This document shows, one piece after another, positions 15,847 to 26,608 of a DNA stretch of 35,358 nucleotides. Under the pieces are notes generated by a model that made no database searches, had not been told where the DNA came from, and worked only from the letters and a program-made list of their open reading frames with translations. How positions within the stretch are numbered: the first letter of the stretch is position 1; each line of letters opens with the position of its first letter. The stretch is from assembly GCA_013815345.1 (NCBI GenBank), contig JACDGK010000001.1, positions 67,076 to 102,433 on the forward strand, written 5' to 3'. The position numbers and the translations under genes are program-made. The DNA is from Patescibacteria group bacterium. GTDB lineage: Bacteria > Patescibacteriota > Minisyncoccia > Phycocordibacterales > Phycocordibacteraceae.

Positions 15847-17112
15847 ATGAAAGAAAAGATACGCAGTCTATACGCAGATACCTTATTTAGGAACTCGTTC
15901 TATCTCATGCTGAATACGGTAGTGATGGCGGGACTCGGATTTGGGTTCTGGCTTATCTCTGCTCATCTTTTTTCGCCGTCTGATATTGGCATTGCGAGCG
16001 GTCTTATTTCAGCAATGGCCCTTATCTCCTATGTGAGTCTGCTCGGTTTTAATAACACCTTTGTACGGGTATTGCCTACTTCTACGAATAGAAGTACAGA
16101 GATAAATACCGGTTTATTACTTTCATTGCTCGTAGCAGTTGTCGTCGCGATCGGATATCTGATTGCTATTCCACACATAGCCCCACGTCTTGACTTGGTG
16201 AATAAAAATCTCTTCTACAGCCTTGGCTTTATAGCGCTCGCTGTTTTCGCTACCATGAACATGCTGACCGACAGTATCTTTATCGCACTTCGAGCAGCAA
16301 AATATAATCTTTTGATCGATGGAGGCATCACCAGCGGCATAAAGATGCTTCTCCCTTTTGTATTCGTATCGCTCGGGGCATACGGCGTGTTTGCCTCGGC
16401 TGGCGTTGCTGCCGGTTTTGGAATGATTGCCAGTATTATATTCCTTATCTATAAATTTGAGTATCGTCCTCGGCTTCACATCCATCGTCAGACTGTTCGC
16501 AGTATTTTTCATTACTCGTTTGCCAGCTACCTAGCAAATCTTTTAAATATTGCTCCGACGCTTGTTTTGCCGTTGCTCATTATCAATCGTCTTGGCCCGG
16601 CACCTGCTGGTTACTACTATCTTGCGTTCATGATGGCAAACTTGCTCTATGCAGTCGCGTATTCAATTTCTCAATCACTTTTCGCGGAAGGCTCATATGG
16701 GGACATTTCCTTGGAGAAATTGGCCCGTCGTTCGGTAGTGATTCTTGGGGTTATTATGATTCCTGCTGCATTAATTCTCGGAGCAGCAGGTCCTTTCATT
16801 CTACAAATTTTTGGTAAATCTTACGGTGTCGAGGCATCTCCTGTTCTCATTACGCTTTCTCTCGCCGCTCCTGCCGTTGCTGCGTATTCAATAGGGAACG
16901 TGCTTTTACGACTTAGAAATAAAATTTATTCAATCATTGCCGTAAACGTGGTCTATTTTGCCGGAATAAGTGGCTTTGCAATTTTGTGGGTGGGTAAGGG
17001 ATTGACGTGGATAGGTTTTGCGTGGATCATCGGAAACGTGCTTGCCGCTCTTCTGTCTTTTATTTTATTTTATGCTGACGAACAGTCTCGTACTGTTCGT
17101 ACTTCTGTTTGA
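15847..17112 (+). CDS. Polysaccharide biosynthesis protein / oligosaccharide flippase (Wzx/MurJ-like)
   Basis: About 12 hydrophobic segments; FGFWLISAHLFSPSDIGIASGLISAMALISYVSLLGFNNTFVRVLP is typical of RfbX-type flippases. Confidence 0.83.
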   Translation: MKEKIRSLYADTLFRNSFYLMLNTVVMAGLGFGFWLISAHLFSPSDIGIASGLISAMALISYVSLLGFNNTFVRVLPTSTNRSTEINTGLLLSLLVAVVVAIGYLIAIPHIAPRLDLVNKNLFYSLGFIALAVFATMNMLTDSIFIALRAAKYNLLIDGGITSGIKMLLPFVFVSLGAYGVFASAGVAAGFGMIASIIFLIYKFEYRPRLHIHRQTVRSIFHYSFASYLANLLNIAPTLVLPLLIINRLGPAPAGYYYLAFMMANLLYAVAYSISQSLFAEGSYGDISLEKLARRSVVILGVIMIPAALILGAAGPFILQIFGKSYGVEASPVLITLSLAAPAVAAYSIGNVLLRLRNKIYSIIAVNVVYFAGISGFAILWVGKGLTWIGFAWIIGNVLAALLSFILFYADEQSRTVRTSV

Positions 17113-18337
17113 GGATCAGGGGAGTTGCATGTGCCCTTTTAATATAATCGGGGAGAACCGCTGCGAGATGCTTTTTATATGAGCTTTGTTCCGCGACTAA
17201 TTCCTTAAATAAGATAAGGAGTTTCTCGGCCGTGACGTCTTCTATCTTGATGACCCATGTATCAAGACCCAGGTCATGCATAATACCGCTTGTTTTATAC
17301 TCATATTCAATTGCTATCGCCGGAACGTAACTGGTAAGACTAAAAATAACCGAATGAAATCGAGTGCCGATCACAAAATCTAAATCGTTATATACTGCTT
17401 TGATCTCATAGTGATCGTAGTCATTATGGAGTATTCGTGCTCCCTCTTTTTCATTCATACGGATATAGACCCTTTCGGCTGTATCACGGTCGTCATCATG
17501 ATGATATTTCGCCGTTACTTGAGGTATGAAAAGTACGGTCATCGCATAGTCACGTATGACCGCATCAGCGAAGGTCGCAACAGCCTGTTCATATTGAGCC
17601 TGTGCGGCTTGATTAAGCCACTTTCGAACCGTTACACCTATAATGGGCACGATGCGAGGAATGCTAAAATCAGCATGTAAATCTCTCCTGATCGCTGTCG
17701 ATAAAGAGAATCCGCTATCAATCGACCGAGTCATATTCGTGAGACCGAATCGTTGTAATAAAGTAAATGAAACGTCTTCACGTACAATGATGCCGTCCAT
17801 CTTTTTAAGTATGTACGTCGCAAAATATCGTTGTAACTTCGAGCCAAAGGGTCCGATCGACTGGGCATACAGAATAGTAGGCTTACCGAGAATCGCACTG
17901 AGAAGTAATGGGTGGAGAAGCAGGAGCAAAATAACCGTACTGCCGTACTCCGGATTTCCTCTAAGATATCCTCCGCCAACTGGCGCAATGAGATTTGTCT
18001 CACGATAGAGCGCGCAGAGTTCTTGTAAATGAGAAGGGAGCGGTAGATTTACTTTAGCGATTCTATAGAGTACTGCCCAGAGCAACGTGCTCGCCATTAC
18101 AAAAAAAGCATAGAGTAATTTGAGCGCTCGATTTTCGTAACGCGTAATGGCCCAGTACATAAAAGCGTTTCTCACTGGTACCTCTTCAAATTTCTCATTT
18201 TTTCTTACTTGGTCAATAGTAAGAATTGTTATCTTCGGATTATCAAAAATATTCTTTAAATCATTGATTAGCACGCTTAGGAGCGCAGCGTCACCTTTAT
18301 TTTCTTTCGAGAATACGTGTGAAATTATTATCTTCAT
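17060..18337 (-). CDS. Polysaccharide pyruvyl transferase family protein
   Basis: MKIIISHVFSKENKGDAALLSVLI; APVGGGYLRG; LYAQSIGPFGS; DFVIGTRFHSVIFSL. Confidence 0.83.
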   Translation of the reverse strand: MKIIISHVFSKENKGDAALLSVLINDLKNIFDNPKITILTIDQVRKNEKFEEVPVRNAFMYWAITRYENRALKLLYAFFVMASTLLWAVLYRIAKVNLPLPSHLQELCALYRETNLIAPVGGGYLRGNPEYGSTVILLLLLHPLLLSAILGKPTILYAQSIGPFGSKLQRYFATYILKKMDGIIVREDVSFTLLQRFGLTNMTRSIDSGFSLSTAIRRDLHADFSIPRIVPIIGVTVRKWLNQAAQAQYEQAVATFADAVIRDYAMTVLFIPQVTAKYHHDDDRDTAERVYIRMNEKEGARILHNDYDHYEIKAVYNDLDFVIGTRFHSVIFSLTSYVPAIAIEYEYKTSGIMHDLGLDTWVIKIEDVTAEKLLILFKELVAEQSSYKKHLAAVLPDYIKRAHATPLILKQKYEQYETVRQHKIK

Positions 18338-19502
18338 GAAAAATATCCTCGTATATACACTCAAGTTGATCAACAAAGCGCTCAACACTAAAAAACGTAG
18401 AGGCAGTAGCCGCCGCCCTGCCCATTTCGATTAGAGAATTTTTATCTCCAAGAATCTTACGTATTGCCGCACTCAGAACTTTTGCATCCTTCGGAGGTAC
18501 AAGATATCCTGTTTTTCCATCCTCAATTAACTCAGGAATGCCTCCGGTCGTGGTACCTATCACCGGTCGTCCTACGGCAAATGCTTCGAGGCAAACCGTG
18601 GGAAAATTTTCAGGCCAAATAGAAGGTATCACCACTAACGAAGCAGCTTCGTATTCACGGAGAATATCTTTTGCTTGAATCCATCCATGAAAAACTATCC
18701 GGTCAGTAAGTCCGAGCTCATTTCCTAGAATCTCGAGTTCACACCGGTATGCACCATCCCCCACTATATGTAACTCTATCTGAGGAATGGTAGCAAGAAC
18801 AGCAACAAAAGCACGTAGCAAGTAGTCTACCCCTTTTATTTTTTCAAGTCTTCCTACATATAAAACTCTTCGGGTCGTGGAAAGCGGTTTATATACCGGA
18901 AGCTCAATACCATTATATATCTGAATGATCTTTTCCACTGATACGTCGGTACACAAAGCTTCAGTAATATATCTGCTCGACGCAATGAAGATTTTAATGC
19001 GACGAAGCGCAATAAGATAGAGTGGGCGTTGAATATACCGATAAAACCAGAACCGCAGGGTACCCATGAACGTTAAATCCTTTAGATCGAAAGGATTTTT
19101 CTTATAATCTTTCGGTAGAAGAAACCAGGGCAATAATTTGACGATAAATTCTTCCGGCCCATGAATAGTCATCATTGCAGGAATGTTTCGAGCGGCAAAA
19201 AGGACTGAAGGTGAACATGCTCCTAATGTATGGAAGTGGATAAGATCAGGACGAAAATCATTGATTGCTTTTCGCATCGCACGATACGAGGGAATATAAA
19301 AAAGGTGATGAAAGACTTTAAAAAACGAGTTATGAGGGATTGATTTGAATTCATAATCACTAAATTTCCCGCTACCTTGTAGATCTGAAGACAGAACTTT
19401 CACCTCATGACCTCGCTTCTGTAACTCATGCTGCATTGAAAGAACCAGTGTTTCAGCACCTCCGGCAAGATAGCCCGTACTAATGACATGCAGGATTTTC
19501 AT
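18297..19502 (-). CDS. Glycosyltransferase family 4
   Basis: N-terminal ISTGYLAGGAETLVLSM; VGRLEKIKGVDYLLRAF; PSIWPENFPTVCLEAFAVGRPVIGTTTGGIPELIEDG. Confidence 0.9.
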   Translation of the reverse strand: MKILHVISTGYLAGGAETLVLSMQHELQKRGHEVKVLSSDLQGSGKFSDYEFKSIPHNSFFKVFHHLFYIPSYRAMRKAINDFRPDLIHFHTLGACSPSVLFAARNIPAMMTIHGPEEFIVKLLPWFLLPKDYKKNPFDLKDLTFMGTLRFWFYRYIQRPLYLIALRRIKIFIASSRYITEALCTDVSVEKIIQIYNGIELPVYKPLSTTRRVLYVGRLEKIKGVDYLLRAFVAVLATIPQIELHIVGDGAYRCELEILGNELGLTDRIVFHGWIQAKDILREYEAASLVVIPSIWPENFPTVCLEAFAVGRPVIGTTTGGIPELIEDGKTGYLVPPKDAKVLSAAIRKILGDKNSLIEMGRAAATASTFFSVERFVDQLECIYEDIFHEDNNFTRILERK

Positions 19503-19503
19503 T

Positions 19504-20799
19504 TTACGATCTTTTGAAAGAGGGGTGCGTCACGTGGCTGAGGTACAGTGCGATTCTCTTTTCTCCGATAAAATCGGCATCATATTTACTTCGGCTGGCC
19601 GTTAAAGCCTTTCCCATTATGACGCTTTGATCGGGATGAGTAATAAAATACTTCATGGCAGCGACCATCTGCTCCACATTTCCCATTTCTATGAGAAAAC
19701 CCGTTTTGCCATCCTCGATACCTTCTGTTGCTCCTCCTACGGCAGTTGCAATAACGGGCGTACCGACCGAGATGCCTTCAAGGATAAATCTTCCAAACGG
19801 CTCTGGCCATCGTGAGGGCGCAATAATGGCCAATGATTCCCGGTAAAAGGTGAGTACTTTAGAAGGTTCTACTCTCCCGAGCAAGGTTACGCAGTCCAAT
19901 TGCTTTTCTTTAATATAATCACTAAGTTTTTCGAAATCTGCGCCTGTTCCTGCAATTTTTATGGAAAACGACTCTTTTACTTCGGTTTTAAGAATTTCTA
20001 CGGCCGCGATCAGATCCCAAATCCCTTTCTCCTTTTCGATACGTCCTCCATACGCAAATGTTGGAGTGCTCGCCTTCACGACGGATTGGGTTGTATCAAA
20101 ACTTTGCGAAATATTATTAATCATTACCGTCTTGTCGGCATGAAAACCATTAAGGATTAACTGTTTCTGCACATATCGGCTATTAGGTACCAGTGTTATG
20201 TCGTGAGAATGATTTATGACATACCGAAGAGACGATTTATATAGGTTGAATACAAGTGACTCGTAGAGCGCGAAGGGAGTAGCGAAAAGTTGCAAAAACG
20301 CATTATTGGTTCGATAGCCTTTGTTCAGACATTTGAATCCGTGATGGGACTGAAGAGGATCGTCTATTTCATTATCCCTAAATTGAGCCGGACAAATCAA
20401 ACTATAATCACGGCAGTCTATAAAAAGAGGAATTTTCGTAAAAAATTTAATTGCGAGAATTATCGGTGTGAAATAGAAGGGCGTAATGACTATGTTTACG
20501 ACATCAGGCTTGAGTTTTTTTAGCAATCGAAGAACTCGAATTGAAGAAATACAAGGTATGAGAAGAATATCAAATGCATACCGTATTGAAGCGAGGGCAC
20601 TCTTGGTACCTACCGATGCCCGGAGAAGTATTGGATACACGGTAACGTCGTTTTCTACCCACGGTGAATTTCTAAACTCAGAACAAGCAACGGAGACTGT
20701 ATGTTTTTGAGTAAGCCAACGAGCAACCAATGAGGTGCTTATTTCTGCGCCTCCCTCAATATACGGAGGATAATTCTCTGAGATAAATAAAATGTTCAT
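19504..20799 (-). CDS. Glycosyltransferase family 4
   Basis: ENYPPYIEGGAEIS; GRIEKEKGIWDL; APSRWPEPFGRFILEGISVGTPVIATAVGG. Confidence 0.9.
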   Translation of the reverse strand: MNILFISENYPPYIEGGAEISTSLVARWLTQKHTVSVACSEFRNSPWVENDVTVYPILLRASVGTKSALASIRYAFDILLIPCISSIRVLRLLKKLKPDVVNIVITPFYFTPIILAIKFFTKIPLFIDCRDYSLICPAQFRDNEIDDPLQSHHGFKCLNKGYRTNNAFLQLFATPFALYESLVFNLYKSSLRYVINHSHDITLVPNSRYVQKQLILNGFHADKTVMINNISQSFDTTQSVVKASTPTFAYGGRIEKEKGIWDLIAAVEILKTEVKESFSIKIAGTGADFEKLSDYIKEKQLDCVTLLGRVEPSKVLTFYRESLAIIAPSRWPEPFGRFILEGISVGTPVIATAVGGATEGIEDGKTGFLIEMGNVEQMVAAMKYFITHPDQSVIMGKALTASRSKYDADFIGEKRIALYLSHVTHPSFKRS

Positions 20800-23189
20800 C
20801 GATAGATTCGCGTGCCGCCGTTGTTATAAATAAGGTCTTTATTTACATCAAGAAATTGAATCGGGTATGAATACGGCACGAGATCTCCATTAAAACTAAA
20901 GGCAGCTTCATGATCCTTAACGGTGCCATACCCTAAGAATATAAAAGAATTTTTTCGAATTAAATCAGGAAAAATATCGTTAAAGGGTCGCAAATCAGTT
21001 AATGATTCAAACTTTCCTCGAGTAAGGAGGTCAGTGGATATTTCAAACTGAATATGACTGGTATCTCCTCCTTCGGCAATTAATGACGATACCAACCAAT
21101 TTACCCCATACACCTCAGTACCTTTTGTAACATAATTATCATAATAAATACCTAAGTTGTTTAGATGAAGTGCGGGTACATTGCCGCCGAGTATTTGCGG
21201 AATGAAAGAAGTTGAATAAAGGAAAAAGAGCACGAGAAGCCCTAATGAAAAACGTCCACTGAATTTTGCAAAAGTAAGGCGTCGATTTACTAATCTAAGA
21301 AGACTCGTTATCCATTTTCCGAGTGCCGTACTCCCGATAACGATAATAAACCCAAGTACGAATAATGATTGCTGTAGAGCTCTAAAGACTCCGTATTGAG
21401 CTGATAACACTGGGAGCACAAGATTTAAAAATATGAAGATAAGACAAAATGAAGCTACCAGGTAGAGTTCGCTATCAATCTTTTTTAATGAGGAGTTTCT
21501 ATACAGTATGTACAACATACCGATCGGCGCTAATATCTCTAGCAATTTTGCAAGTAGTTGTTCAAGAAAAGATGACGTGGCACTACTATTAATGCCAAAC
21601 CAATTTATAAATTGACCGAGTACGGTCGCAGGAAGCTTCTCATTGTCGAGGACCCGAATCGGATACTGACTATAGCTCGCTTGGGGATAGTACGTCCCAG
21701 GGGGCGCCGCGTCTCGTAGCGGACCTACGATGTCAGTGATGAAATTTTGAAGTTCATGTGTATGGTCTATTTTTGCAAAACTTAGCAAACTTAGCGCATC
21801 AATAGATTTATTGTTTCCCGCAGAGCCTGCTTGAATAGCAGAGATAGTTTGGGTAATAACAGAAGTAATACTGTTGCTTGTTTGGGTAATTGTTGAGGTC
21901 CATAAAAAACTTGCTAGCACGAGGAATGTGATCATGAGGAACGTGATGCGAGATTTTTTAAAAGCTCTTTCACCGGAAACAAATAGGCCTGTTTTTAAAA
22001 AGTATGATTTCCTTTGCAAGAAGGAAAAAATAGTTGCGAAAAGTGGTTTTGAGACGACCACGAGGCCAAAGACAAAAAGAATAGTGTAGGTAGTGGAATA
22101 ATGAGAAAGTATGACGCCAATTCCCATAATGACAAATAGCGCTCTTCGTAATCGCAGCGATATTCCCGGCTCAAAAATGATATACAACATGAGTCCAAAA
22201 AAGAGAAAGGCTATTTCCTGCCGCACGATGAACGGCATATCGCTAAAGAAGGTGGGAAATGCAATAAAATAGAGAGCGCCAAGTAATGCGTTACGGGCAC
22301 TGGTCCATCGAAGGCCAATTAAATAAACTAGCACTGCACAAAGTGCGAAAAATATCTGAAAGAAAATCTTGAATACGTACTGATCCAGCACTCTGAGGAG
22401 ATTCGTAAATAGAGTGGGCAATATCGTAATGCTTAGGCACGCATTGTACGCATCCCGATACGCGGCCATACTCCACAAACCACTTGTCTTAGCGAGTTGG
22501 AACACCTGCGTCTCTCGTTGAATATCATGTCCCGTCACATACCATCCGCGAAGACTCGTCATGAAAAGAAGCGATACGGTCATAAAAAAAAGTGCCGTGG
22601 GAATCACATTTTTATCCGCCGAATCGCTCTGGCGTACCAAGAGCGGAATATAGAGCGCCATAGAACCAAGCATTATCAGGGTAATTATTCCGCTTCCTCC
22701 ATCATTCAAATGAATGGCACCGAGTACCGACAAAATGACGAAGAGTATCGGCGTAAGGGCGATGACTGCGTCACGAGCAGTATCAAAAAGCACATAAGGC
22801 TTACATTGTATTTCGATATCCTTTACGCGTAGCCAAACGATACCCATTAAGATACTTACTAAAAGGTATATATCGAACAAAAGAAAGGGTCTATCAAGTG
22901 GTCGTGCTACACCAACAAATGGGAGAAGGGTATTACCCAAAAGAACACTGACCATTAATTCAAGAATGCTAAATCCAATTATCACTACGAGATAACCCCA
23001 GAAGGGGAGGTTTTTTATCTCAAGAGCAAATACCGTCAAAAGGCCCGGGACGAGTGAGAGAAAGAGAAATCCTACAATATTCAGCACTTCAAAATGATTG
23101 AATTGTGTTATCGAGAGCGCGAAAAATAAACCCATCCATACAACGGTTCCGAGAAAAAGGTGCGTACGGGTTAGAATGAGAGCTTTCAT
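20796..23189 (-). CDS. Large multi-pass membrane protein (797 aa), DUF2206-like; candidate polymerase or glycosyltransferase-C-type protein
   Basis: Many TM segments, GWYVTGHDIQRETQVFQLAKTSGLW loop, soluble C-terminal region; 4-bp overlaps with both neighbours. Confidence 0.6.
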   Translation of the reverse strand: MKALILTRTHLFLGTVVWMGLFFALSITQFNHFEVLNIVGFLFLSLVPGLLTVFALEIKNLPFWGYLVVIIGFSILELMVSVLLGNTLLPFVGVARPLDRPFLLFDIYLLVSILMGIVWLRVKDIEIQCKPYVLFDTARDAVIALTPILFVILSVLGAIHLNDGGSGIITLIMLGSMALYIPLLVRQSDSADKNVIPTALFFMTVSLLFMTSLRGWYVTGHDIQRETQVFQLAKTSGLWSMAAYRDAYNACLSITILPTLFTNLLRVLDQYVFKIFFQIFFALCAVLVYLIGLRWTSARNALLGALYFIAFPTFFSDMPFIVRQEIAFLFFGLMLYIIFEPGISLRLRRALFVIMGIGVILSHYSTTYTILFVFGLVVVSKPLFATIFSFLQRKSYFLKTGLFVSGERAFKKSRITFLMITFLVLASFLWTSTITQTSNSITSVITQTISAIQAGSAGNNKSIDALSLLSFAKIDHTHELQNFITDIVGPLRDAAPPGTYYPQASYSQYPIRVLDNEKLPATVLGQFINWFGINSSATSSFLEQLLAKLLEILAPIGMLYILYRNSSLKKIDSELYLVASFCLIFIFLNLVLPVLSAQYGVFRALQQSLFVLGFIIVIGSTALGKWITSLLRLVNRRLTFAKFSGRFSLGLLVLFFLYSTSFIPQILGGNVPALHLNNLGIYYDNYVTKGTEVYGVNWLVSSLIAEGGDTSHIQFEISTDLLTRGKFESLTDLRPFNDIFPDLIRKNSFIFLGYGTVKDHEAAFSFNGDLVPYSYPIQFLDVNKDLIYNNGGTRIYR

Positions 23190-24298
23190 ATAGAGACTTC
23201 TTTATATATTTCCTCAACCGTGCCTACCAACTCCTCCCACGAATAATTTTGAGCTTTCTCAAGGCTCGATCGTGAGAGTATTTTTAATTTCTCTGGGTGT
23301 TCGATAATGTCCGTAATAGCAGCAGCAAACGTCTCCGGTGAGGGAGTATCGACGAGTATTCCAACATCTTGGAGGAGTTCGGAAATACCTGGGACGTCAG
23401 ATCCGATTATAGGTAGTGCGGCGGCCATAGCTTCGAGAGCCACTAAGGGCATTCCTTCTATGTCAGATGGCATGACCAGAACATCAGCATTTCGGTAATA
23501 GTCTTTTAATTCTTCGCCGTATTTTTTACCAGCAAAAGTAACATTGGTAAGAGCAAGTTTTTCGGTAAGATTCTCTAACTTTTCTCTGTCTTCTCCATCG
23601 CCCACAATCGTGAGTTCAATTGGCACAGTAAGTAGTGCAAGCGCCGAAATAACTCGCTCTACCCTCTTCTGAACAGCGAGCCGTCCAACGTATAAAAGCC
23701 GCAGAGGTGTGTGATGAGTCGTGCGCGGCTCGTGTGCAAAGAATGACTTCCCTACTCCATTTGGAACGATTCGTATATTATTTTTAGAAACCTTGTATTC
23801 CTTTTGAATAAAATCTCCTTGCTCATCGGAAAGAACGATGACTTTGGTTGCGTGGCGCAAGGTACGAGACAACACGTGTTTTTTATACAAAGGGAGAAGC
23901 GCACCAAAAGAGCCAGAAGGGCCAACATCGAGATGATAATGCCCGATGAACGCAAAACCTCGCAGCTTCGCAGCGAGCAAAACGATCTCTGGAATGCCGG
24001 CTTGAGCAATATGGACATGCAAGATCGTTCCTCGAGGCAAAAAGAATATGCGGAAAAATAATGACCACATGACAGGAGTATGTGCAATCTCGGTGCTTTT
24101 TAAGCGCGTCACTTCATAGAATGGTTCGCGTTCGTGAGAAGGGGCACCTTCGGCGCCCACATCGGAAGTTAAAACGCGAACGTCATACTCTCTTCGTGCG
24201 AGCTCCTGAGCTATTTCATAAGCAACCGCCTCCATGCCGCCGATATGGGGCGGATAGTAGGCTGTTATATGAACAGTAGACGGTTGTTTCTTTTCCAT
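23186..24298 (-). CDS. Glycosyltransferase family 4
   Basis: YYPPHIGGMEAVAYEIAQEL; LLYVGRLAVQKRVERVI; MPSDIEGMPLVALEAMAAALPIIGSDVPGI. Confidence 0.92.
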   Translation of the reverse strand: MEKKQPSTVHITAYYPPHIGGMEAVAYEIAQELARREYDVRVLTSDVGAEGAPSHEREPFYEVTRLKSTEIAHTPVMWSLFFRIFFLPRGTILHVHIAQAGIPEIVLLAAKLRGFAFIGHYHLDVGPSGSFGALLPLYKKHVLSRTLRHATKVIVLSDEQGDFIQKEYKVSKNNIRIVPNGVGKSFFAHEPRTTHHTPLRLLYVGRLAVQKRVERVISALALLTVPIELTIVGDGEDREKLENLTEKLALTNVTFAGKKYGEELKDYYRNADVLVMPSDIEGMPLVALEAMAAALPIIGSDVPGISELLQDVGILVDTPSPETFAAAITDIIEHPEKLKILSRSSLEKAQNYSWEELVGTVEEIYKEVSI

Positions 24299-24303
24299 AC
24301 CTC

Positions 24304-25461
24304 TTACGAAAGGTCTTTAAAGACCTGCGATACGTCACTCGCGATCTGCTGCCAACTATACTGTTCTGTCATAAGTCGTCGTCCTCGTTGACCCATACTA
24401 TTCCTTTCATCAGTGTTTTTTAGGATGCGAATTATTGCTTCAGCTAATTTCACGGAGTCAGCAGGAGGTATAACGTATCCGGTGCGATGTTTCTCAATAT
24501 CTTTCGTTATGCCTGCGACGTCTGTGGTAACAACCGCCAACTCGCTTGCCATAGCTTCAAGAAGCACGATACCAAACCCTTCTATCTCGATTGAAGGGAG
24601 GACGAACACTTTCGAGTTCTGGTAATAGGAAACCAGTTCCTCTTGCGTCTTAGGACCGTGGAATTCGATTACCTTCTCTAAGCCAAGTGCTGCTGCTTTT
24701 TCACGATATTCTGATACAAGTATTCCTTCTCCCACAACGATTAGTTTTATATTCGGTATTTCAGACTGTATACGTACCATCGCATCGAGCAGATACTCAA
24801 AACCTTTAAATCGATGGTGCTCGTCGAGGATTGAAACAAAGAGAATCGTATTTCCCGTTGATTTTGCGAGCGAGGGTTTAAAAAAGTCGGTATCAATGCC
24901 GTTTGGTATCGTGACTATTTTATTTTTGAAACGATTGAGTAGCCGACGTGTATTTTTGAAAGCAGTTCTCCATTCAGGATTTACAATAATGATTTTATTC
25001 GTTAGTAACAGAGTAAGCTGAAAGAAGGTGTGAAGGTACACCCACGTGATTATTTTGCCCACCACATCCGGCTTATCCATATCATTATGAATAGTCAGCA
25101 CCGATCGCTTTCCTTTCAATTTTGCAATCAGCACTGTTAGATCAGCCGTCCAGGGCGTCGGCATGTGCGCGTGGCCAATATCAAAGTCCGTCTTCCATAA
25201 AACGGACGGGAGACTGCTGGAAATATTTGTATTTGCGACTTTAAATTTGTATGAGAGTCTCTTTACGCTGATGTTATTTTCTATGATTTCCTCTTCCTTA
25301 CTCTCCGTTTCGTTAGCACACACCACGAGTATATCGTAGTTCAATTTGGTGAGCTGTTTTGCAAGATAATAGACATGGTTCTCAACACCGCCGATATAAG
25401 GATGAAAACGGATGGGTGTTTCGAGTATTCGGATCTTGGTTTTTTTATTATCTTTTTTCAT
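24304..25461 (-). CDS. Glycosyltransferase family 4
   Basis: FHPYIGGVENHVYYLAKQL; LPSIEIEGFGIVLLEAMASELAVVTTDVAGI. Start at MKKDNKK. Confidence 0.9.
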   Translation of the reverse strand: MKKDNKKTKIRILETPIRFHPYIGGVENHVYYLAKQLTKLNYDILVVCANETESKEEEIIENNISVKRLSYKFKVANTNISSSLPSVLWKTDFDIGHAHMPTPWTADLTVLIAKLKGKRSVLTIHNDMDKPDVVGKIITWVYLHTFFQLTLLLTNKIIIVNPEWRTAFKNTRRLLNRFKNKIVTIPNGIDTDFFKPSLAKSTGNTILFVSILDEHHRFKGFEYLLDAMVRIQSEIPNIKLIVVGEGILVSEYREKAAALGLEKVIEFHGPKTQEELVSYYQNSKVFVLPSIEIEGFGIVLLEAMASELAVVTTDVAGITKDIEKHRTGYVIPPADSVKLAEAIIRILKNTDERNSMGQRGRRLMTEQYSWQQIASDVSQVFKDLS

Positions 25462-26608
25462 ACTCCAACAGTATCTTACTATACTCAGCACCTCGATCAT
25501 TCCAATTGAATCCTTGCACTACTTTATGGTATCCCGCTATGCCAAACGTGCGTTCGAGTTCGGGATTCTGCAGGAGTTCCAAAAGCTTTTCTTTCAGCAG
25601 GCCAACGTTTCCTGGTGGGATTAAAAATCCCGTTTGAGAATCGGTAACCAGCGAGGGAATATCGCCAATATTGCTCGCAACCACCGGCAAACCTGAAGCC
25701 ATAGCTTCAATAATTGTCATGCCGAAACTCTCGTTTATTGAAGGAAGCGCAAAAACATGGGCACGCTGATATTGTTCAGACAGATCTGCGCCGGTAAGTC
25801 TACCGGTGAAAGAAACATTTTTTTGTAAATCAAGTTCTTTTACCTTGTGTTCATATTCATTTCTCATATCTCCGTCACCAACAATGACCAAATGTACGTT
25901 CGGCATCTCTGACTGCAATGCTTTGACTGCTTCGATAAGGGTGATAAGACCTTTATGTTGTTCTGCTATTCCAAGACCTGCGACGAAGAGTATTGTGGGT
26001 CGTTTTGCTCTTTTTTCCGGCATAGGACTGAAGATACTGACATCTACTGCAGGAGTAATAGTACTTGTTTTAGCTGAATATTTGCTTAAAAAATTTAATC
26101 GAACGGAATTTGACGAACATATAATGTGGTTAGCTCTTCGAAGAAGCATGCCAAGCGGTCCATTTTCATACAACGCGATGAGGATATTAATGAGACAAAG
26201 ATTACTTTTGTCAGATTTCATCATGCTGCCGGCATGATAGGTAACGATGACTGGTCGTTTTCCCGCAAGCATGGCTGTGATATCGCCAATTCCCGGGACG
26301 GGCATGTGGATGTTGATGACATTCGGATTTTCTTCTTTAAGGATTTTCTGGATCTTGGTAACCCAACTTACAGAAAAAGGAGTGTTAGAGAGCTTAAAAT
26401 AATATCCCAGACGATACACCGTCAGCCCGCTCATCTCTATTTTTTCATCATGCCCATACCGTTCACTGGTCGTAATGACAACGACATGCCAATGGTGTTG
26501 TTTCTGGAGGCGAGTGGCTATTTCAAAAGCGTATTTCTCTAAGCCGCCGCCATGCGGTGGAAAATAAGGAGCGACTATGGCAAGTGTTTGTTGTTTTAAA
26601 TCATTCAT
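25448..26608 (-). CDS. Glycosyltransferase family 4
   Basis: PYFPPHGGGLEKYAFEIATRL; LPSINESFGMTIIEAMASGLPVVASNIGDIPSLV. Confidence 0.92.
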   Translation of the reverse strand: MNDLKQQTLAIVAPYFPPHGGGLEKYAFEIATRLQKQHHWHVVVITTSERYGHDEKIEMSGLTVYRLGYYFKLSNTPFSVSWVTKIQKILKEENPNVINIHMPVPGIGDITAMLAGKRPVIVTYHAGSMMKSDKSNLCLINILIALYENGPLGMLLRRANHIICSSNSVRLNFLSKYSAKTSTITPAVDVSIFSPMPEKRAKRPTILFVAGLGIAEQHKGLITLIEAVKALQSEMPNVHLVIVGDGDMRNEYEHKVKELDLQKNVSFTGRLTGADLSEQYQRAHVFALPSINESFGMTIIEAMASGLPVVASNIGDIPSLVTDSQTGFLIPPGNVGLLKEKLLELLQNPELERTFGIAGYHKVVQGFNWNDRGAEYSKILLEYEKR

